Positions 16,927 through 24,623 of a stretch of 56,073 nt of DNA are shown here, piece after piece (within the stretch, counting starts at the first letter, position 1; each line of letters opens with the position of its first letter). A model generated the notes under the pieces. The model did not search any database, was not told where the DNA came from, and saw nothing but the letters and a program-made list of their open reading frames with translations. The stretch is taken from assembly GCA_946405485.1 (NCBI GenBank), contig CAMJHJ010000002.1:1-56073 (forward strand), written 5' to 3'. This DNA is from an uncultured Bacteroidales bacterium. GTDB taxonomy: Bacteria; Bacteroidota; Bacteroidia; Bacteroidales; UBA932. Made by a program: the position numbers and the translations under genes.

Positions 16927-18151
16927 CATCAGTCCCAACAATTTCGAGCAGTGCGTCAAATGCGCCATCTGCACCGACTTCTGCCCGGTCCTGAAGGTCC
17001 TTCCCACCTATCCCGGTCCCAAGCATGCAGGCCCGGACGGGGAACGGCTCCGGCTCAAGAACGCCCTGTTTTTCGACAGTAACCTGAAGTATTGTCTCAA
17101 CTGCAAGCGCTGCGAGGTCGCCTGCCCTTCGGGCGTGCGCATCGCAGACATCATCCATTCGGCACGGGACCGCTATGGAGACATCCATCCGTCCCTGCGG
17201 GACCGCATGTTGGCCAACACCGACCTGATGGGTTCGCTGGCAAGTCCGTTCGCTCCGATCGTCAACGGTACGCTGGGGCTGGGCGTGACCAAGTCCGTGA
17301 TGGACGGCGTGTTGAAGATCGACCACCGGCGGCAGTTCCCGAAGTACAGCGGACGCAAGTTCACGACTTGGTTCCGCCGGGAGGCGGAGGCCGCCCAGGC
17401 TGCCTTCCCTCGCCAGGTCAGCTATTTCCATGGCTGTTATGTCAACTATAATTACCCGCAGTTGGGCAAGGATTTCGTCCGCGTGATGAATGCGCTCGGT
17501 TATGGGGTACAGTTGCTGGACAAGGAGAAGTGCTGCGGCGTAGCGATGATGAGCGGCGGGATGTTTGACCAGGCCCGGCGCAATGCGCGCGTCAACCTCA
17601 GTTCGGTCGGGAAAGCCGCCGGGGAGGGACGCGTGACGCTGACGACCTCTTCGACCTGCACCCTGACGATGCGTGAGGAGTATCCGGGCGTGCTGGGGAT
17701 CGACAACGCCCCGGTCCGTGAGAGTATCCTGCTGGCCGTGCGCTTTATCTACGAAGCGGTCGAGAAGGGAGAGGCGAAGCTTGCTTTCAAGCCGGACTTC
17801 CACGCCAGGGCCGCTTATCACGTCCCTTGTCACATGGAGAAGTTGGGGTGGAGCATCTTCACCCGCGCGTTGATGGAGTTGATTCCCGGGATGGAGCTCG
17901 TCCCGCTGGACAGTAATTGTTGCGGTATTGCCGGCACTTACGGTTTCAAGAAGGAGAATTATGAGCGTTCGCAGCAGATCGGGCAGGCGCTCTTTGACGA
18001 CATAGCCCGGGTGGCCCCGGACTATGTCATCTGCGAATGTGAGACTTGTAAGTGGCAGATTGAGATGAGTACGGGCACTGAGGTGCGGAATCCCATCTCC
18101 GTATTGGCGGAGGCGCTCGATCTGGAGGCCACCGCCGCTCTCAACCGCTAG
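16913..18151 (+). CDS. glpC: Anaerobic glycerol-3-phosphate dehydrogenase subunit C (Fe-S membrane anchor)
   Basis: GlpC carries electrons from GlpAB to menaquinone. The 412-residue protein has two [4Fe-4S] motifs at the N terminus (CVKCAICTDFCPV and CLNCKRCEVACPSG) and two CCG domains (KCCGVAMMSGGMF; NCCGIAGTYGF, with YHVPCHMEKLG), typical of GlpC and heterodisulfide-reductase-like proteins. Start ATG 16913 overlaps glpB. No glpF, glpK or glpT gene lies in this window, so G3P supply is encoded elsewhere. Convergent with aspA across a large palindrome. Confidence 0.94.
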   Translation: MQKRNISPNNFEQCVKCAICTDFCPVLKVLPTYPGPKHAGPDGERLRLKNALFFDSNLKYCLNCKRCEVACPSGVRIADIIHSARDRYGDIHPSLRDRMLANTDLMGSLASPFAPIVNGTLGLGVTKSVMDGVLKIDHRRQFPKYSGRKFTTWFRREAEAAQAAFPRQVSYFHGCYVNYNYPQLGKDFVRVMNALGYGVQLLDKEKCCGVAMMSGGMFDQARRNARVNLSSVGKAAGEGRVTLTTSSTCTLTMREEYPGVLGIDNAPVRESILLAVRFIYEAVEKGEAKLAFKPDFHARAAYHVPCHMEKLGWSIFTRALMELIPGMELVPLDSNCCGIAGTYGFKKENYERSQQIGQALFDDIARVAPDYVICECETCKWQIEMSTGTEVRNPISVLAEALDLEATAALNR

Positions 18152-18156
18152 TTCCG

Positions 18157-18349
18157 GCCGAAGGAGGTCTGCTATCCCTTGCGGGACTCCGTTCGCTTCG
18201 CTCACTCCGGCCCCTCCCAGTGTCTCCTGCGTCATTTGGCGCCAGAAAGCAAGCTTTCCATCGCCAAATAACTTGTATCCACCGGGCCCCTCCCCCTACC
18301 CGTGTCCGGGGGTGGACACGCCCGCCAGGGACAGCAGACCTCCTTCGGC
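18157..18349. repeat. Large branched palindrome between glpC and aspA
   Basis: Outer arms 18157-18185 and 18321-18349 (29 nt each) pair at 27 positions. They enclose 135 nt with further hairpins: ATTTGGCG (18234-18241) with CGCCAAAT (18262-18269), containing GAAAGC/GCTTTC in the same register; and 18275-18283 with 18311-18319 (8 of 9 pairs). It fills the whole 207-bp gap between two convergent genes, starting 5 bp after the glpC stop and ending 9 bp before the aspA stop codon. There is no open reading frame or T-run. This looks like a small palindromic element or a structured 3'-UTR. Confidence 0.75.
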
Positions 18350-18358
18350 TTGCGGGTG

Positions 18359-19768
18359 TCAGAGCAGGTCGTGGGAGGCGGTCATGGCGCGGGGATCGAG
18401 CGCCTCGTCCAGCTTCTCGCGGGTCATCAGGCCGTGCTCCAGAACCAGGTCATAGACGCTGCCGCCCGTCGCGAGAGCCTCCTTGGCAATCTTGGTCGAG
18501 GCCTTGTATCCGATGTAGGGATTGAGCGCGGTGACGATGCCGATGGAGTTCTTCACCATCTCATAGCAATGGTCGGCGTTGACCGTGATGCCTTCGATGC
18601 ACTTGGTGCGCAGGGTGTCGATGGCGTTGCGCAGCCAGGTCACGCTCTCCAGGATGGATTCCGCGATGACGGGTTCCATCACGTTGAGCTGCAGCTGTCC
18701 GGCCTCGGCGGCGAAGGCGACGGTGGTATCGTTGCCGATCACCTTGAAGCAGACCTGGTTGGTCACTTCCGGGATGACGGGATTGACCTTGCCGGGCATG
18801 ATGGAGGAACCGGGAGCCATCGGAGGCAGGTTGATCTCATGCAGGCCGCAGCGCGGGCCGGAGGCCATCAGACGAAGGTCGTTGCAAATCTTGGAGAGCT
18901 TGATGGCCAGACGCTTGAGCGCAGCGGAATAGCTGACATACGCACCCGTATCCGGGGTCGCTTCGACCAGGTCGGGGGCTTCGGTCAGTTCATCACCGCA
19001 GAATTCGCTCATGCGTTTTGTACAAAGCTCGGCGAAACCGGGGACCGCATTCAGTCCCGTTCCGATGGCCGTACCGCCCATGTTGATTTCGCGCAGCAGG
19101 ACCGCGTTGCGCTCCAGGTTGGCGATCTCTTCCTCGAGATTGGTCGCAAAGGCATGGAACTCCTGACCTGAAGTCATCGGGACGGCGTCCTGCAGCTGGG
19201 TGCGGCCCATCTTGAGGACATCCTTGAATTCCTCGCCCTTGGCACGGAAGGCCTCGATCAGGAGCTGGAGGCTCGCGACGAGGTGTTTGTTCATCCGTAC
19301 GAAGGTGTAGCGGAAAGCCGTCGGATAAGCGTCGTTGGTCGATTGGGCGCAGTTGACATGGTCGTTGGGCGAGCAGTACTGATACTCCCCTTTCTTATGC
19401 CCCATCAACTCCAGCGCGCGGTTGGCGATCACCTCGTTGGCGTTCATGTTGACCGAGGTGCCGGCTCCGCCCTGCATCATGTCGACCGGGAACTGGTCAT
19501 GGAACTTGCCGTCCACGATCTCCCGGCAGGCAGCCACGATCGCATCTGCGATGTGCTTATCCAGTACACCGAGTTCGCCGTTGGCCTGGGCAGCCGCCAT
19601 CTTGACGTACGCCATGGAAATGATGTACTCCGGGTAGTCGTACATCTTGACGGAGGATATCTTGTAATTGTTGAGCGCGCGCTGTGTCTGCACGCCGTAA
19701 TAGGCATCCGCCGGGACCTGCAACTCGCCGAGCAAGTCGCTTTCGATTCTGAACCGTTCTTCTTTCAT
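18359..19768 (-). CDS. aspA: Aspartate ammonia-lyase (aspartase)
   Basis: AspA reversibly deaminates L-aspartate to fumarate and ammonia; in anaerobes this supplies fumarate as electron acceptor. The 469-residue protein is full length, with [20 protein letters not shown] at the N terminus, [18 protein letters not shown], the [14 protein letters not shown] block and the fumarase/aspartase signature [11 protein letters not shown]. Fumarase C is the alternative, but ESDLLGE and the [10 protein letters not shown] pattern favour aspartase. A 58-codon gene lies 16 bp upstream on the same strand and may share the transcript. Confidence 0.92.
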   Translation of the reverse strand: MKEERFRIESDLLGELQVPADAYYGVQTQRALNNYKISSVKMYDYPEYIISMAYVKMAAAQANGELGVLDKHIADAIVAACREIVDGKFHDQFPVDMMQGGAGTSVNMNANEVIANRALELMGHKKGEYQYCSPNDHVNCAQSTNDAYPTAFRYTFVRMNKHLVASLQLLIEAFRAKGEEFKDVLKMGRTQLQDAVPMTSGQEFHAFATNLEEEIANLERNAVLLREINMGGTAIGTGLNAVPGFAELCTKRMSEFCGDELTEAPDLVEATPDTGAYVSYSAALKRLAIKLSKICNDLRLMASGPRCGLHEINLPPMAPGSSIMPGKVNPVIPEVTNQVCFKVIGNDTTVAFAAEAGQLQLNVMEPVIAESILESVTWLRNAIDTLRTKCIEGITVNADHCYEMVKNSIGIVTALNPYIGYKASTKIAKEALATGGSVYDLVLEHGLMTREKLDEALDPRAMTASHDLL

Positions 19769-19784
19769 AGTTTATCTTCCGGAC

Positions 19785-19961
19785 TTATTTTTTCTCGGAA
19801 TTCACGATTTCCGTGGGCTGGCATTCCTCTGCGCCGACCTCTTCAGGCTGGATCTCTTCAGCTGTGGCGGGTGCGGGAGGATTCTCGTTAGGATCCTTTT
19901 CTCCACCCTTCTCCGGCGGACGGGGGACAATGACGACTTTGCTGGGATTGGCAGGTTTCAT
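19785..19961 (-). CDS. Small Pro/Glu-rich protein of unknown function (58 aa)
   Basis: A short frame upstream of aspA encodes MKPANPSKVVIVPRPPEKGG followed by an acidic, Pro/Ala-rich tail ending EKK. It has no signal peptide or membrane segment and looks disordered. Support is an ATG with AT-rich upstream DNA, a clean stop, and a position 16 bp before aspA on the same strand in an otherwise empty 224-bp gap. No family is recognised. It could be a bona fide small protein or a translated leader of aspA. Confidence 0.5.
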   Translation of the reverse strand: MKPANPSKVVIVPRPPEKGGEKDPNENPPAPATAEEIQPEEVGAEECQPTEIVNSEKK

Positions 19962-19992
19962 AATGCTATAGATTTAAGGTTAAACATAATTA

Positions 19993-20676
19993 TCAACGGG
20001 AACGGCGGGAACGATGGCGACGGCTGCCTAGATAGGAGTCGATGGCCTCGATGGCCTCTTTCATGTCAGAGACATCCGTAAAAGCCGACGGATCCGCCAT
20101 GGCGCTCAGCCAGCGGATGGCATAGAGGCCATAGTCTGTCTTGATATAATCGCGGATATCGATGATACCGGTGGATGCGAACAATCCGACGCTGTTGTCC
20201 GTGACGGATCTCTCGAAACGCGCATCCCGCAAGGCGATATGGTGGTTGAGATTGTTCGTGATGGATTCGCAGGCGTCATAGGCCCGGATGATCTTCATCG
20301 ACAAGGGGTTGTTGCTGATCTTCTGGAAGAGGGAGGACATCTTCAGCAGTTCCAGGGCATCCTGGCAGGTCGTCATGGAGACACTGGCGAAAAGGACGCC
20401 GCTGTGATAGGCCAGGGAGTCAAAGGGGCATTCGTCAATCGTCTGCCTGTGGTCGAGCAGATACTGGGCGGATGTCCCTTCCTGGATCAAGTAATCCGTC
20501 ATGATGCCTATGTCATCCAGGTTGGTCTGCAACTCCGAACGGACCAGTTCCAGGGCGGAGCGCACTTCTTTCTTGTCCGAGGAACGGTCGACCATTCCCT
20601 GGATCGTGAAGGTGATGACGATACCCAGGACGACGGACAGAAGGTCGCTGATGAAGGTAAGGATCCTGTCTCTCAT
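19993..20676 (-). CDS. Membrane-anchored protein of unknown function
   Basis: A 227-residue protein with one N-terminal transmembrane helix (LLSVVLGIVITFTIQGMV, about residues 12-29), then a mainly helical soluble domain starting with KKEVRSALELVRSELQTNLD, and a very basic C terminus (GSRRHRSRRSR). The layout of a short anchor followed by a helical region recalls the DUF6090-like membrane proteins of Bacteroidota, but that is only a resemblance. Start ATG 20676 overlaps the CDF transporter stop in ATGA, so it is co-translated with the transporter. Function unknown. Confidence 0.75.
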   Translation of the reverse strand: MRDRILTFISDLLSVVLGIVITFTIQGMVDRSSDKKEVRSALELVRSELQTNLDDIGIMTDYLIQEGTSAQYLLDHRQTIDECPFDSLAYHSGVLFASVSMTTCQDALELLKMSSLFQKISNNPLSMKIIRAYDACESITNNLNHHIALRDARFERSVTDNSVGLFASTGIIDIRDYIKTDYGLYAIRWLSAMADPSAFTDVSDMKEAIEAIDSYLGSRRHRSRRSR

Positions 20677-21569
20677 AGGCTTGCATGTTTTGTGGGTTCC
20701 GTATGAAGGGTGACGAGCGTGTCCTTGCCGAACCGCTCTTTCAATCTGTTTTCGATGTCGGTGGTGCGTTCATGGGCCTCTTGAAGCGACAGGGCGCCGT
20801 CCATCCTGATGTGCGCCTCGATGGCGATGCGGTTGCCGATGCGACGGGTGCGGAGATTATGGGGCTCTGATACGTCCGGAAAGGCGCCGATGACATCCAG
20901 GATTTCTTTTTCAGCTTCATCCGGAAGCGAAGCGTCGGTCAGTTCTCCCAGACTCGGGCGCAGAATCTCCCAAGCCACGGCCAGTAGCATGGCGCCCACG
21001 ACGATGGAAGCCAGGGGGTCGAGGACAGCCCATCGGCCGCCGAGCAGGAGCGCCCCGCCGATACCGACGGCGGCAGCCACGGAGGAAAGGGCGTCGCTGC
21101 GGTGGTGCCAGGCATTGGCCTTCAACGCCGGAGAGTCGAGTTTCCGGCCTTTATGGACGGTAAACCGGTACATTCCCTCCTTGACAAGGATGGAAAGGAT
21201 TGCAACCCAGAATGCAAGACGGCCGGGAGGGGTCAGGGATGCGCCGTTCAGCCAGCCGGCGAATTTCACGGCACCGGAGACAATGATGCCGATTGCGGCC
21301 GCAGCCAGGGCGAGGCTGATGAAAAGGGTCGCCAGGGTCTCGAACTTTCCATGACCGTAATCATGGGACGGATCCTGGGGCTTGGCGCTGATGCCTACGA
21401 ACACAAGGACGATGATGTCGGTCAGGAAGTCGGAAAGGGAATGCACGGCATCTGCGATCATCGCGGAACTGTGTCCCAGAACGCCGGCGACGAACTTGAC
21501 GATGACCAGGAGTACGTTGCCCGCGCTCCCTGCCAAGGTAACCCTGTAGATTTGCTTTTCCCTATCCAT
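20673..21569 (-). CDS. Cation diffusion facilitator (CDF) family transporter
   Basis: Inner-membrane antiporter that exports divalent metals (Zn, Fe, Mn or Co) in exchange for protons. The 298-residue protein has the CDF layout: six membrane helices, the metal site in ADAVHSLSDFLTD (HxxxD pattern, helix II) and HHRSDALSS (helix V, HxxxD), and a C-terminal cytoplasmic ferredoxin-like domain with IAIEAHIRMDGALSLQEAHE. The HD-HD set at the transport site suggests Zn or Fe/Zn. ATG 21569 is preferred to an upstream GTG at 21584. Coupled to the downstream anchored protein. Confidence 0.92.
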   Translation of the reverse strand: MDREKQIYRVTLAGSAGNVLLVIVKFVAGVLGHSSAMIADAVHSLSDFLTDIIVLVFVGISAKPQDPSHDYGHGKFETLATLFISLALAAAAIGIIVSGAVKFAGWLNGASLTPPGRLAFWVAILSILVKEGMYRFTVHKGRKLDSPALKANAWHHRSDALSSVAAAVGIGGALLLGGRWAVLDPLASIVVGAMLLAVAWEILRPSLGELTDASLPDEAEKEILDVIGAFPDVSEPHNLRTRRIGNRIAIEAHIRMDGALSLQEAHERTTDIENRLKERFGKDTLVTLHTEPTKHASL

Positions 21570-21602
21570 GATCTTCCGCCGCACTACGGCGGACCCGTCT
21601 TA

Positions 21603-21610
21603 CAAATATA
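21603..21610 (-). promoter_or_regulatory. -7 box for the CDF transporter operon
   Basis: The minus strand reads TATATTTG, an exact TAnnTTTG box, 33 bp upstream of the CDF ATG. Confidence 0.5.
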
Positions 21611-21727
21611 ATGAATCCTTTTGATAGTTGGTAGCGCCGTATTTCGGAAATCACTCTTCGCAGGGAAACGTGTGCGGTGGCAAGCATTTTGCAAGAAAGC
21701 CTGTCAATTACCAAAACATTTGGAGCC

Positions 21728-22159
21728 ATGAAAAAGATTTGCTTTATCCTGGGGTGTTTCATCCTGCCCTTCCTTGCATCTTGCCAGCAGGAGTATATCC
21801 AGCAAGACAATCTATATTCCGTGGAATATGACCTTCGTCCGGGCGACTGGACGGCGATGGATACCTATTACTCGGCCACCCTGGATGTGAAAGAGATCAC
21901 GAAATCGGTCTGCCGCAACGGCACCGTCCAGTGCTTTCTCATCTACGAGGACGGATCACAGTCTTGCCTGCCGATGACGCGGTATCTCAGCTACGAATAT
22001 GTGAATGAGGAAACCGGAGCGACGGAGACCGGTTACTATCAGAAAATGATTGACTTCGAGTATAGTGTCGGGACGGTCAACCTGTTCTACACGATGTCCG
22101 ATTTCTATTACGAGCAATATCCGGAAAAAATGACCGTCCGCGTGGTCATCCACTTCTAA
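21728..22159 (+). CDS. Lipoprotein of unknown function (143 aa)
   Basis: Exported lipoprotein with signal MKKICFILGCFILPFLASC (C19) and a 120-residue mature part rich in Tyr, Asp and Thr. The pattern YDLRPGDWTAMDTYYSATLD with beta-strand alternation suggests a small beta-sandwich. No family is recognised. The open frame reaches upstream to 21677, but the ATG at 21728 starts the signal peptide. It is followed after 18 bp by the phosphatase gene on the same strand, so it may lead a three-gene operon. Confidence 0.75.
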   Translation: MKKICFILGCFILPFLASCQQEYIQQDNLYSVEYDLRPGDWTAMDTYYSATLDVKEITKSVCRNGTVQCFLIYEDGSQSCLPMTRYLSYEYVNEETGATETGYYQKMIDFEYSVGTVNLFYTMSDFYYEQYPEKMTVRVVIHF

Positions 22160-22177
22160 GGCGGATGACGGCGACGC

Positions 22178-22621
22178 ATGAGAGTCCTTTTTGTCTGCCA
22201 CGGCAACATCTGCCGGAGTCCGATGGCTGAGTTTATCCTCAAGGCCCTGGTGAAAGCCCGGGGGCTTGAGGATAACTATTATATCGAATCAGCGGCAGTT
22301 TCCACGGAAGAAACCGGAAACCCCATCTATCCCCCGGCCAGGCGCTGTCTGGCACAGCATGGCGTGCCCTTCGACAGCGACAAGCGCGCCCGCCAGGTCA
22401 CCCGGGGCGATTACGCCCGTTTCGACCGTATCCTCTGCATGGATTCATCCAACCTGCGCTGGATCCGACGGATCATCCCTGATGACCCGGAAAGGAAAAT
22501 CCACTTGCTGATGTCCTATACGGGCATGGGGCGCGACGTGGCCGATCCCTGGTACACCGGTGACTTCGAAGAGGCGTTCCAAGACATCCTGGAAGGCTGC
22601 GAGGCGATGCTGGAGCTTTAA
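22178..22621 (+). CDS. Low-molecular-weight protein-tyrosine phosphatase
   Basis: Cytoplasmic LMW-PTP of 147 residues. The catalytic P-loop is at the N terminus, VCHGNICRSPMAE (nucleophile C7, R13), and the general acid Asp is in DVADPWYTGDFEEAF, exactly as in the family. In Bacteroidota such enzymes often act on capsule tyrosine kinases, but no kinase or capsule gene lies nearby. It sits between a lipoprotein and a metallophosphoesterase, 18 bp from each. Confidence 0.93.
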   Translation: MRVLFVCHGNICRSPMAEFILKALVKARGLEDNYYIESAAVSTEETGNPIYPPARRCLAQHGVPFDSDKRARQVTRGDYARFDRILCMDSSNLRWIRRIIPDDPERKIHLLMSYTGMGRDVADPWYTGDFEEAFQDILEGCEAMLEL

Positions 22622-22639
22622 TCTTTCCGCCGAAAAAAC

Positions 22640-23755
22640 ATGAGAGCAGGATTCCCCGTCATCCTCCTGGCATTCTTTGCCGCGCTGGGTTACGTAACCT
22701 GGCATCTTTGGCGCATCACCCCCGGCGGATGGCCGGCCAAACTCCTTATGGTATGCCTGTTCCTGCTCTGGATGGTCCTTTCGTTTTCCAATATGGCTCT
22801 GAGCGAAAGGGTTTCCGTCCATACGGCCACGGTTATGGCCGAAGTGGGATATCCCTGGATGATGGCGTTGCTTTACCTGCTGACTGTCTTCATCCTCGCG
22901 GATATCCTGACCCTTTGCAAAATCCTCCCAAGAACGAGTCTTTCAGACAGTTCAGCAGGGCTTCTGTGTGTCACCGGCATCGTCGCCACGATCCTGATAT
23001 CGGGAGGGATCCACTACAGGCACAAGTACAGGGAGGAGATGACCCTCATCACGGAAAAACCGCTTGAGAAACCGCTCACCCTCGTCCTGGCCAGCGACCT
23101 GCACGTGGGTTACGGCAACCGGAGACCCGAACTCGCCCGTTGGATCGACTTGATCAACGCCGAACATCCCGACCTGGTCCTATTCTGTGGCGACATCGTA
23201 GACCTGCATCTCCGGCCGGTCCTGGAAGGCGGATATGCCGAGGAGTTCCGGCGTCTCTCCGCACCTGCCTTCGCCGTTTTGGGGAATCATGAGTACTACG
23301 GAGACGAAAAGGCTTCCGAACGATTCTATGCGGATGCCGGAATCATACTCCTGCGGGATTCTACCGCCCGGTTCAAGGAGCTGGAAATCATCGGCCGGGA
23401 CGACCGGACCAACCCCGGGCGCAAGGCCTTGTCCGAGTTGGCCGGATCCGCACAGGCTTTCACCCTCCTGCTGGACCACCAGCCGGCTCATCTCGAAGAA
23501 GCCGAAGCATCGGGCATAGACTTCCAGTTCAGCGGCCACACCCATCACGGTCAGGTATGGCCTCTTTCCTGGATTACCGATGCCTTGTTTGAGAAGGCCT
23601 GGGGACGGCACTCCCGCGGAAAGACAGAATATTACATCAGTTCCGGACTGGGTATATGGGGGCCGAAGATCCGTGTCGGGACCCGCTCGGAATACCTTGT
23701 CCTGCACATCGAAAGCCGGACGAAGGCAAAGGATCGTCCGTTTCATATGCTATGA
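22640..23755 (+). CDS. Membrane-bound metallophosphoesterase
   Basis: A 371-residue protein with four N-terminal transmembrane helices (about residues 5-23, 33-52, 70-90 and 103-122), then a calcineurin-like phosphoesterase domain. The metal-binding motifs appear in order: LASDLHVG (D, H), FCGDIVD, LGNHEYYG and FSGHTHHGQ. This architecture resembles YkuE/YaeI-type enzymes; some YaeI/LpxH relatives act on lipid-linked phosphates, but the substrate here is unknown. It starts 18 bp after the LMW-PTP stop and ends 1 bp from the convergent AmmeMemoRadiSam radical SAM gene. Confidence 0.88.
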   Translation: MRAGFPVILLAFFAALGYVTWHLWRITPGGWPAKLLMVCLFLLWMVLSFSNMALSERVSVHTATVMAEVGYPWMMALLYLLTVFILADILTLCKILPRTSLSDSSAGLLCVTGIVATILISGGIHYRHKYREEMTLITEKPLEKPLTLVLASDLHVGYGNRRPELARWIDLINAEHPDLVLFCGDIVDLHLRPVLEGGYAEEFRRLSAPAFAVLGNHEYYGDEKASERFYADAGIILLRDSTARFKELEIIGRDDRTNPGRKALSELAGSAQAFTLLLDHQPAHLEEAEASGIDFQFSGHTHHGQVWPLSWITDALFEKAWGRHSRGKTEYYISSGLGIWGPKIRVGTRSEYLVLHIESRTKAKDRPFHML

Positions 23756-23756
23756 T

Positions 23757-24623
23757 TTAAATGTTTCCCAGATACACGTTCCGGATCCCCTCGGAAAGAG
23801 CCAGCTCCCGTGCCTTGAACAGGGTTTGCCGCGGGGTCGGTCCGGGTTCAGTCATCTTGTAATGGGGAAAATAGCGGCTGAAATGCAACGGAACCTCCTG
23901 CAGACCGTTATCCACCATCCATCGGCATAGCGTGCCGACCTGGTCTTCCGAGTCATTCAGACCCGGGATGAGAAGATTGGTGATTTCGACATGGACACCG
24001 GCTTTTACCATCGTCAGGATGTTCTCAAGGACGGGTGCAAGGGTCGCGCCGCAGTATCTGCGATAGAAGCCGTCATCCATAGCCTTGATATCGACATTGG
24101 CCGCATCGAGGTAGGGCAGCAGATCCCGCAGAGGCTCCTTTTCCACATAGCCGGCCGAAACCAGGATGTTTTTCAGTCCCCTCTCATGGGCAAGGACGGC
24201 AATGTCATATATATACTCCCACCAGGTGAGAGGCTCGGTATAGGTGAAGGCGATGGACGGCAGGCCGCGTTTCAGACAAAGCTCAACCACCTTTTCCGGC
24301 ATCAAAAGGACTCCGTCCACATCCTCCGGAGCCGCCTGGGAGATATCGCTGTTCTGGCACCAGCGGCACGACAGGTTACAACCCGTGCAACTGAGAGACA
24401 GGCAGAACGTCCCCGGCATAAACCGGTTCAAGGGCTTTTTCTCAACCGGATCGACGGCAGGCGCACAGGGACGGCCATATGTGAGCGCATACAAAGTGCC
24501 GTCGCGGCACTCCCGGCTGCGGCAGATGCCCCGTCCGCCTTCCTTGATCAGGCAATGATGCGGACAGAGCCTACAGCGGACGCCCTCTCCGGATACAGTA
24601 TAGAAACTCGCCTCCTTCATCAT
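23757..24623 (-). CDS. amrS: AmmeMemoRadiSam system radical SAM enzyme
   Basis: Radical SAM protein of 288 residues, related to pyruvate formate-lyase activating enzyme, from the three-part AmmeMemoRadiSam system whose biological role is unknown; a role in base or cofactor modification has been proposed from comparative genomics. The cluster motif is CNLSCRWC (CxxxCxxC). An extra N-terminal Cys-rich segment, VRCRLCPHHCLIKEGGRGIC, could bind a further cluster and is typical of this subfamily. The ATG follows directly after the TAA of the upstream fused Memo-AMMECR1 gene with no gap; a second ATG is one codon on. Confidence 0.9.
   Translation of the reverse strand: MMKEASFYTVSGEGVRCRLCPHHCLIKEGGRGICRSRECRDGTLYALTYGRPCAPAVDPVEKKPLNRFMPGTFCLSLSCTGCNLSCRWCQNSDISQAAPEDVDGVLLMPEKVVELCLKRGLPSIAFTYTEPLTWWEYIYDIAVLAHERGLKNILVSAGYVEKEPLRDLLPYLDAANVDIKAMDDGFYRRYCGATLAPVLENILTMVKAGVHVEITNLLIPGLNDSEDQVGTLCRWMVDNGLQEVPLHFSRYFPHYKMTEPGPTPRQTLFKARELALSEGIRNVYLGNI

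Noticed and set aside
16598..18235. 545-codon minus frame across glpB and glpC
   Set aside because: Antisense of two firmly identified genes; His/Gln/Arg-rich composition is typical of shadow frames.
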